In this document: positions 35,424-44,089 of the stretch, in pieces | Layout of the letters: each line of letters begins with the position of its first letter | How positions within the stretch are numbered: position 1 is the first letter of the stretch | NCBI GenBank assembly: GCA_943372195.1 | Contig: CALRXS010000016.1 | Coordinates: forward strand, 1-64,000 | Direction of reading: 5' to 3' | Origin: JAEYZM01 sp943372195 | Lineage (GTDB): Bacteria > Bacteroidota > Bacteroidia > Sphingobacteriales > Sphingobacteriaceae | Length of the DNA: 64,000 bases | The notes under the pieces: model-generated | Database searches by the model: none | Seen by the model: the letters and a program-made list of their open reading frames with translations, nothing else | Told to the model about the DNA's origin: nothing | Position numbers and translations under genes: made by a program

Positions 35424-35924
35424 TCAATTCAATTTTTTTTCCATTACATAATCGTTAAGTACGAATTCAGCAAATGGAATGTCTATAGTTTCTCTTACTG
35501 TATACCCTTTTTTCAAATAAAAATGATAAGCAGAATTATTTCTATTTACGTTTAGTATTAAGAACTCAGCCTCATCATTTTTTGACAACTTTTCGACTTC
35601 TGCTATTAATTCGCTACCAATATTTTTTCCTTGTGCTTCAGGAAGTAAATAAAGTTTATGCAATTTAAATGTTTTAGGCTCTAAATCAATTATTTCTGAG
35701 AAAGAAGCGAATCCTAAAGCTGCATCATCCGAATAAATTATTAAAAACTGATGCTTAAGAAATTCCATCTGTTTGAATATTGCCTCTGGAGTGTACATTT
35801 CGCCAAACATGAAGTCAATTTGCTCTTGTGAAATGACATTTTTGTACGTTGGGAACCAGGTTTTATAGGCAATATCTACTATTGTAGGTATATTTTTAGT
35901 TTCTGCGATAATAATTTTTAACAT
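35424..35924 (-). CDS. GNAT-family N-acetyltransferase
   Basis: The 166-residue protein has the GNAT fold: a central FKLHKLYLLPEAQGKNIGSEL motif A for acetyl-CoA pyrophosphate binding (about 91-111, with QGKNIG), and LNVNRNNSAYHFYLKKGYTV motif B. The acceptor is unknown. It lies upstream of the riboswitch-controlled receptor on the same strand but is separated from it by that promoter. It is divergent from the DUF47-Pit genes. Confidence 0.88.
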   Translation of the reverse strand: MLKIIIAETKNIPTIVDIAYKTWFPTYKNVISQEQIDFMFGEMYTPEAIFKQMEFLKHQFLIIYSDDAALGFASFSEIIDLEPKTFKLHKLYLLPEAQGKNIGSELIAEVEKLSKNDEAEFLILNVNRNNSAYHFYLKKGYTVRETIDIPFAEFVLNDYVMEKKLN

Positions 35925-35994
35925 AATTGATTAATAAATTACTGATAAAGAGCATATTGTAAATAATATTTTAGATTTAACGAGTATTTTACAA

Positions 35995-36025
35995 AATGTT
36001 AACTCTAAATGAATTTGTTAACATT
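35995..36025 (+). promoter_or_regulatory. Candidate operator: AATGTTAAC inverted repeat upstream of the phosphate genes
   Basis: Perfect 9-nt arms AATGTTAAC (35995-36003) and GTTAACATT (36017-36025) with a 13-nt spacer lie 19 nt upstream of the -7 element. The TGTTAAC core also forms a direct repeat. Symmetry and position fit a regulator site, but no regulator can be named. Confidence 0.4.
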
Positions 36026-36043
36026 AGCTTAATATTGACAAGT

Positions 36044-36051
36044 TACATTTG
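36044..36051 (+). promoter_or_regulatory. -7 promoter element of the DUF47-Pit operon
   Basis: TACATTTG fits the TAnnTTTG consensus, 17 nt before the DUF47 ATG. The nearest TTTG (36014-36017) lies 26 nt upstream, longer than the usual 19-21 nt. Confidence 0.45.
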
Positions 36052-36068
36052 TTTCAAAATAATAAAAG

Positions 36069-36716
36069 ATGTCACTCAACGCAATTTTCCAATACTTTGT
36101 ACCTAAAGACAAAAAGTTTTTTCCATTATTTGAAATGGCTAGTGCAAATTTAATTAATATTTCTGAAGCTTTATTAGAGGCAGTGAACACTAATGATATA
36201 GAGTTCAGAAATGAATTAATCAAAAAGATAGAAGTCTTTGAACACAAGGGTGATGAAATAACGCATCAAATCTTTTTAGAATTAAGCAAAAACTTTATTA
36301 CACCATTTGATAGAGAAGATATACATGCATTAGCTACAGCTATTGATGATGTTGCTGATTATATTCATGGTTCAGCAAACAGAATGTTATTGTATAATGT
36401 AAAACACGTTAATGAAGCTGTTAGAAAATTAGCTGAATTGATTAATCAAGGTTGTAAAGATATTGACAAGGCGATAAAAGAATTAAAAGACTTGAAAAAT
36501 ATCAGAAACGTAACTGATTCATGTGTTAGAATTAACAGCATGGAAAATCAAGCTGATTATGTTTTTGATATGGCTGTTGCAGATTTATTCAAAAATGAAA
36601 AAGATGCAATTGAATTATTCAAAATGAAAGAGTTATTAGCTGCAATGGAAACAGCTACTGATAAATGCGAAGATGCTGCAAATGTGATGGAATCAATTAT
36701 TGTTAAGCACGCTTAA
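36069..36716 (+). CDS. DUF47 / PhoU-like phosphate transport regulator
   Basis: The 215-residue, mostly helical protein is of the DUF47 (Pit accessory protein, PhoU-like) family. Typical segments are FFPLFEMASANLINIS, FEHKGDEITHQIFLEL, ITPFDREDIHALATAIDDVADYIHG and MENQADYVFDMAVADLF. The Glu/Asp pattern suits metal-bound helical bundles. It lies 10 nt upstream of a Pit transporter gene on the same strand, the usual arrangement, and likely controls phosphate uptake. Confidence 0.92.
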   Translation: MSLNAIFQYFVPKDKKFFPLFEMASANLINISEALLEAVNTNDIEFRNELIKKIEVFEHKGDEITHQIFLELSKNFITPFDREDIHALATAIDDVADYIHGSANRMLLYNVKHVNEAVRKLAELINQGCKDIDKAIKELKDLKNIRNVTDSCVRINSMENQADYVFDMAVADLFKNEKDAIELFKMKELLAAMETATDKCEDAANVMESIIVKHA

Positions 36717-36726
36717 AAAGAAATAT

Positions 36727-37776
36727 ATGGTATTATTAATTGTTATTATATTTCTTGCACTAATATTCGATTACATTAATGGTTTTCATGATGCCGCAAA
36801 CTCAATAGCAACAGTAGTTTCAACAAAAGTATTAACACCATTACAAGCAGTAGTTTGGGCAGCATTTTTTAATTTTTTAGCTTATTGGATTTTCCATTTA
36901 AACGTTGCAGATACTGTAGCAAAAACTGTTAATACTTTACAAATAGATTTAGTAGTAATATTAGCTGGTATTATTGCTGCTATATTTTGGAATCTTCTAA
37001 CATGGTGGTTTGGCATACCTTCTAGTTCATCACATACATTAATCGGCGGATTTGCAGGTGCAGCAGTAGCACATGCTGGTTTCTCTGTTGTTAATATGCA
37101 AGTGATTGGTAAGGTTGCAGCCTTTATAGTATTAGCACCTATCATTGGTATGATCATGGCATACATCATCACAATTATTATATTAAATATTTGTAGATAT
37201 GCTGCACCTAGTAAAGCAGAAAAATGGTTTAAGAGATTACAATTAGTTTCATCGGCTGCATTCAGTTTAGGACATGGTGGTAATGATGCACAGAAAGTTA
37301 TGGGTATTATCTCTGCTGCAATTGTAGTATATATTAATACTTCAGGCATAGATATTTCAAATTTACCAATGTGGTTAAATTTAAAATATGAAATCTTAAA
37401 TGGTAAAGTAAAAATTATTGATCCTCCTTTTTGGGTGCCATTAGCTTGTTATACTGCTATTGCTGCAGGTACAATTTCAGGCGGATGGAAGATCGTAAAA
37501 ACTATGGGTACTAAAATTACCAAAGTTACTCCATTAGAAGGGGTAGCTGCTGAAACTGCTGGTGCGATTACCTTATTTATCACAGAACATTTTAAAATTC
37601 CGGTTTCTACAACTCATACAATTACAGGCTCTATTATAGGTGTCGGATTATCGAAAAGAATTTCTGCCGTACGTTGGGGTGTAACAATAAATCTTTTATG
37701 GGCTTGGGTATTAACGATTCCTGTGTCTGCTTTATTAGCTGCGGTTGCTTACTGGATACTTAGTATTTGGTTGTAG
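36727..37776 (+). CDS. Inorganic phosphate transporter, Pit family
   Basis: The 349-residue protein has about ten hydrophobic segments and both conserved PHO4 repeats: the first includes FDYINGFHDAANSIATVV, the second FSLGHGGNDAQKVMG. PSSSSHTLIGG and VSTTHTITGS are mirrored. It imports phosphate (or metal-phosphate) using the ion gradient. I chose ATG at 36727; the longer frame from TTG at 36700 would overlap the upstream gene by 17 nt and only adds nine charged residues. It is paired with the DUF47 gene and followed by a bidirectional terminator. Confidence 0.93.
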   Translation: MVLLIVIIFLALIFDYINGFHDAANSIATVVSTKVLTPLQAVVWAAFFNFLAYWIFHLNVADTVAKTVNTLQIDLVVILAGIIAAIFWNLLTWWFGIPSSSSHTLIGGFAGAAVAHAGFSVVNMQVIGKVAAFIVLAPIIGMIMAYIITIIILNICRYAAPSKAEKWFKRLQLVSSAAFSLGHGGNDAQKVMGIISAAIVVYINTSGIDISNLPMWLNLKYEILNGKVKIIDPPFWVPLACYTAIAAGTISGGWKIVKTMGTKITKVTPLEGVAAETAGAITLFITEHFKIPVSTTHTITGSIIGVGLSKRISAVRWGVTINLLWAWVLTIPVSALLAAVAYWILSIWL

Positions 37777-37790
37777 AAAATAAAATAAAA

Positions 37791-37821
37791 AAAAGGCGAT
37801 TAAAAATTTTAATCGCCTTTT
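37791..37821. terminator. Bidirectional terminator between pit and the M1 peptidase
   Basis: 15-nt arms 37791-37805 and 37807-37821 are perfectly complementary around a GGCGATTAAAA/TTTTAATCGCC core and are flanked by A and T runs, so both convergent transcripts can end here. Confidence 0.85.
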
Positions 37822-37823
37822 TT

Positions 37824-39659
37824 TTATTTCAACAGTTCATCTAGACTCTGCGTTGATACGTAATGATAATTCTTACGTGCTCTTCCATAAATACCCTTCG
37901 CCATTTTCTTGCCTGATTCTGTCTTTATCATTTCTGAATATAATGGCATTAAAAATTTTCTTCTACCAACTCTTTGTAAGAACGCATCTACATAATTATA
38001 GTCTTCTGTAAAGTTATTTCTTATTACATGTAGATACCATGCTGCCTCTAATTCAGCATTACCTGATTTAGCAAAGTCTACATTCTTCTTTAAGTCATTC
38101 ATTTGAAATGCATTTAGCCTTTCGCCTAAACCTCTAATAAAATATAGCCATTCATGACTCGACCAATTTTTAGTATCTATTGTGTTTATGCTTTTTTGCT
38201 TTTTGAAATTTACTAATCCTGAATCTATATAAACTAATTTCGATGATTGAATAATTGGAATCGTAGCTGGTAATCCTGTTGAATCAATCCACTCCATCGC
38301 ATTTATTTTTTCAGCTAATACTTTATCATTCTTTATCAAATCTTCATTCAATATTTTTAAGAACTGATCTGTATTCATTGTTTTAAATGCATTGCTTGTA
38401 AAATAATTTTTCAAAAATGCATCGAACTTTTCTCTACCTACTGTATTTTCAATATGAACTAAAAATAATGATCCCTTCTCATAAGCAATATCAGTTAAGC
38501 CTTCGTCAGGGTCTCTGTTTATTAAGTTTAATCGTAACCTAGTGTCAGCATGATTCTCACCAAATGCATTTAATTCTTCTTGAAGATCTTGATAACCTAA
38601 TACTTTTAACATATCAGCATACTCTTTGTCTTCTATGCTTTCCATTATTCTTCTTTCGAAGTAAGTTGTAAAACCTTCGTTCAACCAGAAATCATTCCAA
38701 GTATCATTCGTTACTAAATTACCCGACCATGAATGTGCCAATTCATGTGCTAATAAACTTACCAATGATTTATCACCAGCAATAATAGTTGGTGTTGCGA
38801 ACGTAACCTCCGGATTTTCCATTCCACCAAATGGGAAACTAGGTGGTAATACTAATACATCATATCTTGCCCATTGATACTTACCATACAATGCTTCTGC
38901 AGCATCCATCATCTTTGGTAAATCAGAAAACTCTTCTGCACATTTTTTTAATTGACCAGGTTCTGTATAAACTCCAGAATTTCTGCCTAATTCTTGAAAT
39001 GCTAAATCACCAACTGCCAATGCCATTAAGTAAGATGGTATTGCACGTTTTTGCTTAAAGTAATATATACCCGAATCATTTTTTGTAACCGGATTTTCGG
39101 CACTCATCAGAGCCATTAATTCTTTTGGTACTCTAACTTTTGCATCATAAGTAAATCTCACTCCCGGTCCGTCTTGACAAGGTATCCACGTTCTTGCTAA
39201 TATTGCTTGCGATTGAGTATATAAAAACGGATGTTTCTTATCCGCGGTCTGATCTGCATTTAGCCATTGTAATGCTGCAGCATTATCAGATGTTTTATAT
39301 TTTATACTAATGTCTTTTACACCTTTAACATAGATTGCTAAATCTTCACCTTTAACTTTATCACTTTCAGCAATTGTATAATTTAATTTTTCGTTGCTAT
39401 ATTTATTAAGCACGTCTAATATTGAAATACCTTTAATATCTAAATGAATAGTATCATCCGAATGATTATTATTGATTGTATAATTTGCAATACCTTCAAT
39501 AATTTTTGATTCAAAATTTACATTGATATCTAAGCTTAAATGTTCAACACGAACATCGCTTTTAGAAGAAAAGGTATGAGTGTCATTACTCATACCTTTT
39601 TCTTTTGTTGTATTACAACCTAATGTTATAATAGATAATGCGAAAATTAATTTCTTCAT
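37824..39659 (-). CDS. M1-family aminopeptidase (leukotriene A4 hydrolase-like), lipoprotein
   Basis: The 611-residue protein starts with a lipoprotein signal (LGC, Cys15) and continues with the M1 N-terminal saddle, substrate motif GGMEN (278-282) and zinc motif His305-Glu306-x2-His309 in HELAHSWSGN, with the third ligand Glu328 in NEGF. The C-terminal helical domain (about 460-605) is similar to LTA4 hydrolases and cold-active aminopeptidases. It likely works at the outside of the inner membrane or on the outer membrane. It is 1 nt upstream of the aspS stop, convergent with pit. Confidence 0.93.
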   Translation of the reverse strand: MKKLIFALSIITLGCNTTKEKGMSNDTHTFSSKSDVRVEHLSLDINVNFESKIIEGIANYTINNNHSDDTIHLDIKGISILDVLNKYSNEKLNYTIAESDKVKGEDLAIYVKGVKDISIKYKTSDNAAALQWLNADQTADKKHPFLYTQSQAILARTWIPCQDGPGVRFTYDAKVRVPKELMALMSAENPVTKNDSGIYYFKQKRAIPSYLMALAVGDLAFQELGRNSGVYTEPGQLKKCAEEFSDLPKMMDAAEALYGKYQWARYDVLVLPPSFPFGGMENPEVTFATPTIIAGDKSLVSLLAHELAHSWSGNLVTNDTWNDFWLNEGFTTYFERRIMESIEDKEYADMLKVLGYQDLQEELNAFGENHADTRLRLNLINRDPDEGLTDIAYEKGSLFLVHIENTVGREKFDAFLKNYFTSNAFKTMNTDQFLKILNEDLIKNDKVLAEKINAMEWIDSTGLPATIPIIQSSKLVYIDSGLVNFKKQKSINTIDTKNWSSHEWLYFIRGLGERLNAFQMNDLKKNVDFAKSGNAELEAAWYLHVIRNNFTEDYNYVDAFLQRVGRRKFLMPLYSEMIKTESGKKMAKGIYGRARKNYHYVSTQSLDELLK

Positions 39660-41405
39660 TTATGAATTTAATTTTATTCCTAGTTCTGTTAATTGTGCAT
39701 CAGCAATTGTCGAAGGTGAATCAATCATCACGTCTCTACCTGAATTATTTTTAGGGAAAGCAATGATATCTCTAATTGAATCTAACTCTGCAAATAATGA
39801 ACACCATCTATCGAAGCCGAATGCAATACCACCATGTGGAGGTGCACCAAACTCGAAAGCATCCATTAAGAATCCGAATTGTTTTTGAGCTTCTTCTTTT
39901 GTAAAGCCTAATAATTCAAACATGGTTGCTTGTAAATCTTTATTGAAAATTCTGATAGATCCACCACCAATTTCAGTACCATTAATAACCATGTCGTAAG
40001 CATTTGCTCTAACTTCACCTGCACTTGTTTTTAATAATTCAATATCTTCTGGCTTTGGTGATGTAAATGGATGGTGCATGGCATGATATCTACTCGACTC
40101 TTCATCCCACTCTAATAATGGAAAATCAATCACCCATAATGGAGCGAACTTATCTTTAGGTCTAAGTCCTAATCTTGATCCCATTTCTAAACGTAATTCA
40201 TTTAATGCTTTACGTGTCTTTTCAACTTTGCCTGCAAGTATTAAAATTAAGTCACCAGGTTCTGCGTTGAATTTAGCTTTCCATAAACTTAAATCTTGCG
40301 CATCGTAAAATTTATCAACTGATGATTTTACTGAACCATCTTCTTGAATACGTGCATATACTAATCCGCTTGCGCCTATCTGTGGTTTCTTTACAAAATC
40401 AGTTAACTCATCTAATTGCTTACGTGTATACTCTGCAGCACCTTTAGCACAAATACCTACTACTATTTCTGCTTCATCAAATACTTTGAAATCTTTACCT
40501 TTCACTACATCGTTTAACTCAACAAACTTCATATCGAATCTAGTATCTGGCTTATCAGAACCATAATACTTCATAGCGTTTGCATAAGTCATACGTGGGA
40601 AGTCAATGATGTCAACACCTTTAACAGCTTTGAACAAATGCTTTGCTAATCCTTCAAATGTATTTAATATATCTTCTTGTGTAACGAATGCCATCTCACA
40701 GTCTATCTGTGTAAATTCTGGTTGACGATCGGCACGTAAATCTTCATCTCTAAAACATTTTACAATTTGAAAATATCTGTCGAAGCCCGATACCATTAAC
40801 AATTGCTTAAATGTTTGTGGTGATTGTGGTAATGCATAAAACTCACCTTGATTCATTCTACTAGGCACTACAAAATCTCTTGCACCTTCTGGTGTTGATT
40901 TTATTAGCACTGGTGTCTCTACTTCAATGAAGTTTAATGAATCCATATATTTACGAGTCTCTTGAGCCATTCTATGACGTAACTCTAAATTTTTACGTAC
41001 AACATTTCTACGTAAGTCAAGGTATCTATATTTAGCTCTTAGTTCATCGCCACCATCCGTTTCATCATCTATAATAAATGGTGGAACTTTCGATTCATTT
41101 AATATTTCTAATGTTGTAACTTTTATTTCAATTTCGCCTGTAGGTATTTTAGTATTTTTACTACTTCTTTCAATTACAGTACCTTTTGCTTGAATCACAA
41201 ATTCTCTACCTAATGTTCTTGCCTTTTGGCAAAGCACCTCATTGTCTTCAGTATTGAAAGCTAATTGAGTAATACCATATCTATCACGCACATCTATAAA
41301 CGTCATACCACCTAGGTCTCTTGATTTCTGAACCCAGCCACTTAATACTACTTCTTTACCTAAATCTTTGATGTTTAACTCTCCGCAAGTATGTGTTCTT
41401 AACAT
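39660..41405 (-). CDS. aspS: Aspartyl-tRNA synthetase, bacterial type
   Basis: The 581-residue enzyme charges tRNA-Asp. It has an N-terminal OB anticodon-binding domain (1-105), class II motif 2 (FRDEDLRADRQPEFTQID), a bacterial GAD insertion (about 280-410) and motif 3 with GIAFGFDRW. The length is typical for bacterial AspRS. It is directly next to the M1 peptidase gene on the minus strand and divergent from the thiamine-pyrophosphokinase-like gene. Confidence 0.97.
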   Translation of the reverse strand: MLRTHTCGELNIKDLGKEVVLSGWVQKSRDLGGMTFIDVRDRYGITQLAFNTEDNEVLCQKARTLGREFVIQAKGTVIERSSKNTKIPTGEIEIKVTTLEILNESKVPPFIIDDETDGGDELRAKYRYLDLRRNVVRKNLELRHRMAQETRKYMDSLNFIEVETPVLIKSTPEGARDFVVPSRMNQGEFYALPQSPQTFKQLLMVSGFDRYFQIVKCFRDEDLRADRQPEFTQIDCEMAFVTQEDILNTFEGLAKHLFKAVKGVDIIDFPRMTYANAMKYYGSDKPDTRFDMKFVELNDVVKGKDFKVFDEAEIVVGICAKGAAEYTRKQLDELTDFVKKPQIGASGLVYARIQEDGSVKSSVDKFYDAQDLSLWKAKFNAEPGDLILILAGKVEKTRKALNELRLEMGSRLGLRPKDKFAPLWVIDFPLLEWDEESSRYHAMHHPFTSPKPEDIELLKTSAGEVRANAYDMVINGTEIGGGSIRIFNKDLQATMFELLGFTKEEAQKQFGFLMDAFEFGAPPHGGIAFGFDRWCSLFAELDSIRDIIAFPKNNSGRDVMIDSPSTIADAQLTELGIKLNS

Positions 41406-41510
41406 ATTATCATTTTAATAAGCTTCAAAAGTATGATTTTCATAGCAATAAGCCAATAAAAATGAACTAATTAAGTATTTTAGCAATTAATTTCTAAAAA
41501 AAGCATTTAC

Positions 41511-42110
41511 ATGTCTTCGCATCACTTTGTAAAAGAAAAACAAGAGCCAGCCTTACTTATACTTTCAGACTCAAGCTTTGAGAAAGATATACTAGAACAA
41601 TTGTTAGAATGGAGTCCGATTGTTATTGTAGAAGATAAGTGCCTCATGCAATTAAATCATGAGCCCATTAAAATCGATTATGTCTTACAAACTGATTTAG
41701 CCTTAGAAGAAATTGAGAGCTGGATAAGTTTTCAAGATAATGTAAGAATAATTGATAGCAGTAAGTCGGCAAATAAAATCAAGTTTCTAATAGACATTCT
41801 TGAAAGAGAAGATAATCAGGCATTAAGTATCATCGGACATTCACGTAATCAAGAAGAGATATTAAAATCAGATGAATTTAAAATGAATATTATTTTTTAT
41901 TCAAATGAATATAAAACATATACCAAGTATGAGCATTTCAAAAAATGGAAAGAAATAGGGTCATTGTTTGATATTATTGCAGAAAACATTTCTACTAAAA
42001 ACCTTTTGCAAGAAAATTCATTATATAAAGTTATGGAGGATGGTACGGTAGAAATAAATTCTCGTGCTAAAATGATAATTAAAGAATACATAATTGGAGC
42101 CAGCAATTAA
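41511..42110 (+). CDS. Degenerate thiamine pyrophosphokinase-like protein
   Basis: The 199-residue protein opens with SSHHFVKEKQEPALLILS and LLEWSPIVIVEDK, then IKIDYVLQTDLALEEIE, a layout that parallels Bacteroidota thiamine pyrophosphokinases. In real TPKs the corresponding positions read DGA and a GDFDS-type metal/thiamine site; here they are EDK and QTDLA, so the catalytic aspartates are missing. It may be a non-enzymatic paralogue or a sensor. Similarity is judged by eye. The MFS gene overlaps its last 17 nt. Confidence 0.5.
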   Translation: MSSHHFVKEKQEPALLILSDSSFEKDILEQLLEWSPIVIVEDKCLMQLNHEPIKIDYVLQTDLALEEIESWISFQDNVRIIDSSKSANKIKFLIDILEREDNQALSIIGHSRNQEEILKSDEFKMNIIFYSNEYKTYTKYEHFKKWKEIGSLFDIIAENISTKNLLQENSLYKVMEDGTVEINSRAKMIIKEYIIGASN

Positions 42111-43329
42111 ACACGATCCCTTTGCAGCATTACGTTTCAAAGAGTTTAGATTTTATATTTTCGCAAGATTTTTTTTAACTACTGCTGTTAATTTTCAAGC
42201 AGTATGTGTAGGATGGCAAATTTATGAAATTACAAAAGATCCATTGTCTTTGGGATTAATCGGACTTGCGGAGGCTATTCCATATATATTAATTGCAATA
42301 TTTGCTGGTTATGTTGTAGATCATTACGATCGTCGAAAAATATTATTGACTGCAATTTCAATTTTAGTTATTGCATCTATATCATTGTTTTATTATTCAA
42401 TGAATGTTGAAGATTTTTCAATAAAAGGAGTGTTACCAATTTATTTCTTAATTTTTATTACTGGTTTAGCAAGAGGATTTATAAGTCCGTCGATGTTCGC
42501 CATCATGTCGCAACTTGTACCTAAAAACCTATTCGGTAATTCATCGACATGGAATAGTACAGTATGGCAAATAGGTGCAGTTGGAGGTCCGGCTTTAGGC
42601 GGATTTATCTACGGATTTTTAGGAGTAGCAAAAGCTTATTTATTAAATACATTTTTATTTACACTTGCTTTTTTATTTTTCTCATTAATAACAACAAGAG
42701 CCGTAATTAAATCAGATAAAGTTGAAGGATTGAGAAAAAGTTTAACTGCAGGAATAAAATTTGTTTTTAGTAATCAGCTATTAGTTAGTGCATTATCTTT
42801 AGATTTATTTGCTGTTTTTTTTGGAGGTGCAGTCGCATTACTGCCAATGTTTGCAGATCAAGTTTTGTTTGTTGGTCCGAAAGGCTTAGGTATTCTTAGA
42901 TCAGCACCAGCATTTGGTGCATTAATTATGGCAATAGTATTAGCATATTATCCTTTAAAAGAAAATGCAGGTAATAAACTATTGTATGCAGTAGCATTGT
43001 TTGGTATTTGTACAATTGGTTTCGGACTATCAAATAATTTTTATTTATCATTAATATTTTTAGCCTTAAGTGGAGCTTTTGATAACATAAGTGTAGTAAT
43101 AAGAACTACAATAGTACAGCTACAAACTCCTGATCATATGAGAGGTAGAGTATCATCGGTCAATAGTATTTTCATTGGTTCATCAAATGAAATTGGTGCA
43201 TTTGAATCGGGCTTTGCCGCGAAATTATTGGGTTTAGTACCATCCGTAGTATTTGGTGGTACAATGACTATTTTAGTTACCGGAATAACTGCTAGATTTG
43301 CACCTAAACTTAGAAAATTAAATTTATAG
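42094..43329 (+). CDS. Major facilitator superfamily transporter (EntS-like drug/metabolite exporter)
   Basis: The 411-residue membrane protein has about ten to twelve hydrophobic helices and MFS landmarks: GWQIYEITKDPLSLGLIGLA, the loop 2-3 motif GYVVDHYDRRKILL, and VQLQTPDHMRGRVSSVNSIF later. It resembles the enterobactin exporter (EntS) group of efflux carriers. The start is TTG at 42094, inside the end of the preceding gene. The carried compound is unknown. It is followed 5 nt later by terC. Confidence 0.88.
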   Translation: MEPAIKHDPFAALRFKEFRFYIFARFFLTTAVNFQAVCVGWQIYEITKDPLSLGLIGLAEAIPYILIAIFAGYVVDHYDRRKILLTAISILVIASISLFYYSMNVEDFSIKGVLPIYFLIFITGLARGFISPSMFAIMSQLVPKNLFGNSSTWNSTVWQIGAVGGPALGGFIYGFLGVAKAYLLNTFLFTLAFLFFSLITTRAVIKSDKVEGLRKSLTAGIKFVFSNQLLVSALSLDLFAVFFGGAVALLPMFADQVLFVGPKGLGILRSAPAFGALIMAIVLAYYPLKENAGNKLLYAVALFGICTIGFGLSNNFYLSLIFLALSGAFDNISVVIRTTIVQLQTPDHMRGRVSSVNSIFIGSSNEIGAFESGFAAKLLGLVPSVVFGGTMTILVTGITARFAPKLRKLNL

Positions 43330-43334
43330 ATATT

Positions 43335-44054
43335 ATGGAATTTTTGTTTGATCCGAATATGTGGATTGCCTTATTAACACTAACTGTTTTAGAAATCGTT
43401 TTAGGAATCGACAATATTGTTTTCATTTCAATTTTAGCGGGTAAATTACCTAAAGAGCAACAACAAAAAGCTAGAAGACTAGGATTAGGTCTTGCATTAA
43501 TTACAAGAGTATTATTGTTGTTATCACTTAGCTGGATCATGAGTTTAACTGCTCCAATATTTACAATTATATCGCAAGAAATCTCTGGTAGAGATATTAT
43601 TTTATTAGTAGGTGGATTGTTCTTGATTTATAAAGCAACAACAGAGATTCACGAAAAATTAGAAGGTGAAGATCATTCAACAGAGGTTAAAGGTAAAGTA
43701 AATTTTAGTTCAGTAATAATTCAAATATTATTGTTAGACATTGTATTTTCATTAGACTCAGTAATAACTGCAGTTGGTATGTCAAGTCAAATAGGAGTAA
43801 TGATTGCTGCGGTAGTAATAGCAGTAATTATTATGTTATTTGCTGCAGAGCCAATTAGTAAGTTTGTAAATAATCATCCAACAGTAAAGATGTTAGCATT
43901 AGCATTTTTAGTCTTGATAGGTGTTACTTTATTAGCAGAAGGTTTAGATCAACATATTTCAAAAGGTTACATTTATTTTGCGATGGCATTTTCAATATTA
44001 GTTGAGATGCTGAACTTACGAATGAATAAAAAAACGAAGAAGAAATTACAATAA
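43335..44054 (+). CDS. TerC/Alx-family integral membrane protein
   Basis: The 239-residue protein has about seven helices and two diagnostic acidic motifs, VLEIVLGIDNIVFISILAGKL (about 15-34) and LLDIVFSLDSVITAVGMS (about 133-150). TerC/Alx proteins export manganese or protect against tellurite or calcium/manganese stress in other bacteria. It follows the MFS gene by 5 nt. A strong bidirectional terminator lies downstream. Confidence 0.92.
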   Translation: MEFLFDPNMWIALLTLTVLEIVLGIDNIVFISILAGKLPKEQQQKARRLGLGLALITRVLLLLSLSWIMSLTAPIFTIISQEISGRDIILLVGGLFLIYKATTEIHEKLEGEDHSTEVKGKVNFSSVIIQILLLDIVFSLDSVITAVGMSSQIGVMIAAVVIAVIIMLFAAEPISKFVNNHPTVKMLALAFLVLIGVTLLAEGLDQHISKGYIYFAMAFSILVEMLNLRMNKKTKKKLQ

Positions 44055-44086
44055 AAAAAACCCCGATAATTTTATCGGGGTTTTTT
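44053..44086. terminator. Bidirectional terminator between terC and an M1 peptidase
   Basis: CCCCGATAA (44061-44069) pairs with TTATCGGGG (44072-44080), flanked by at least six A and six T residues. It can end the terC transcript and the convergent peptidase transcript. Confidence 0.88.
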
Positions 44087-44089
44087 GTT

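Noticed and set aside
36700..36726. TTG start nine codons upstream for the Pit transporter
   Set aside because: It would overlap the DUF47 gene and only adds a charged stretch before the first helix.
36882..37349. 155-codon minus-strand frame inside the Pit gene
   Set aside because: Its sequence mirrors the repetitive codon usage of a membrane protein gene and shows no protein motif.
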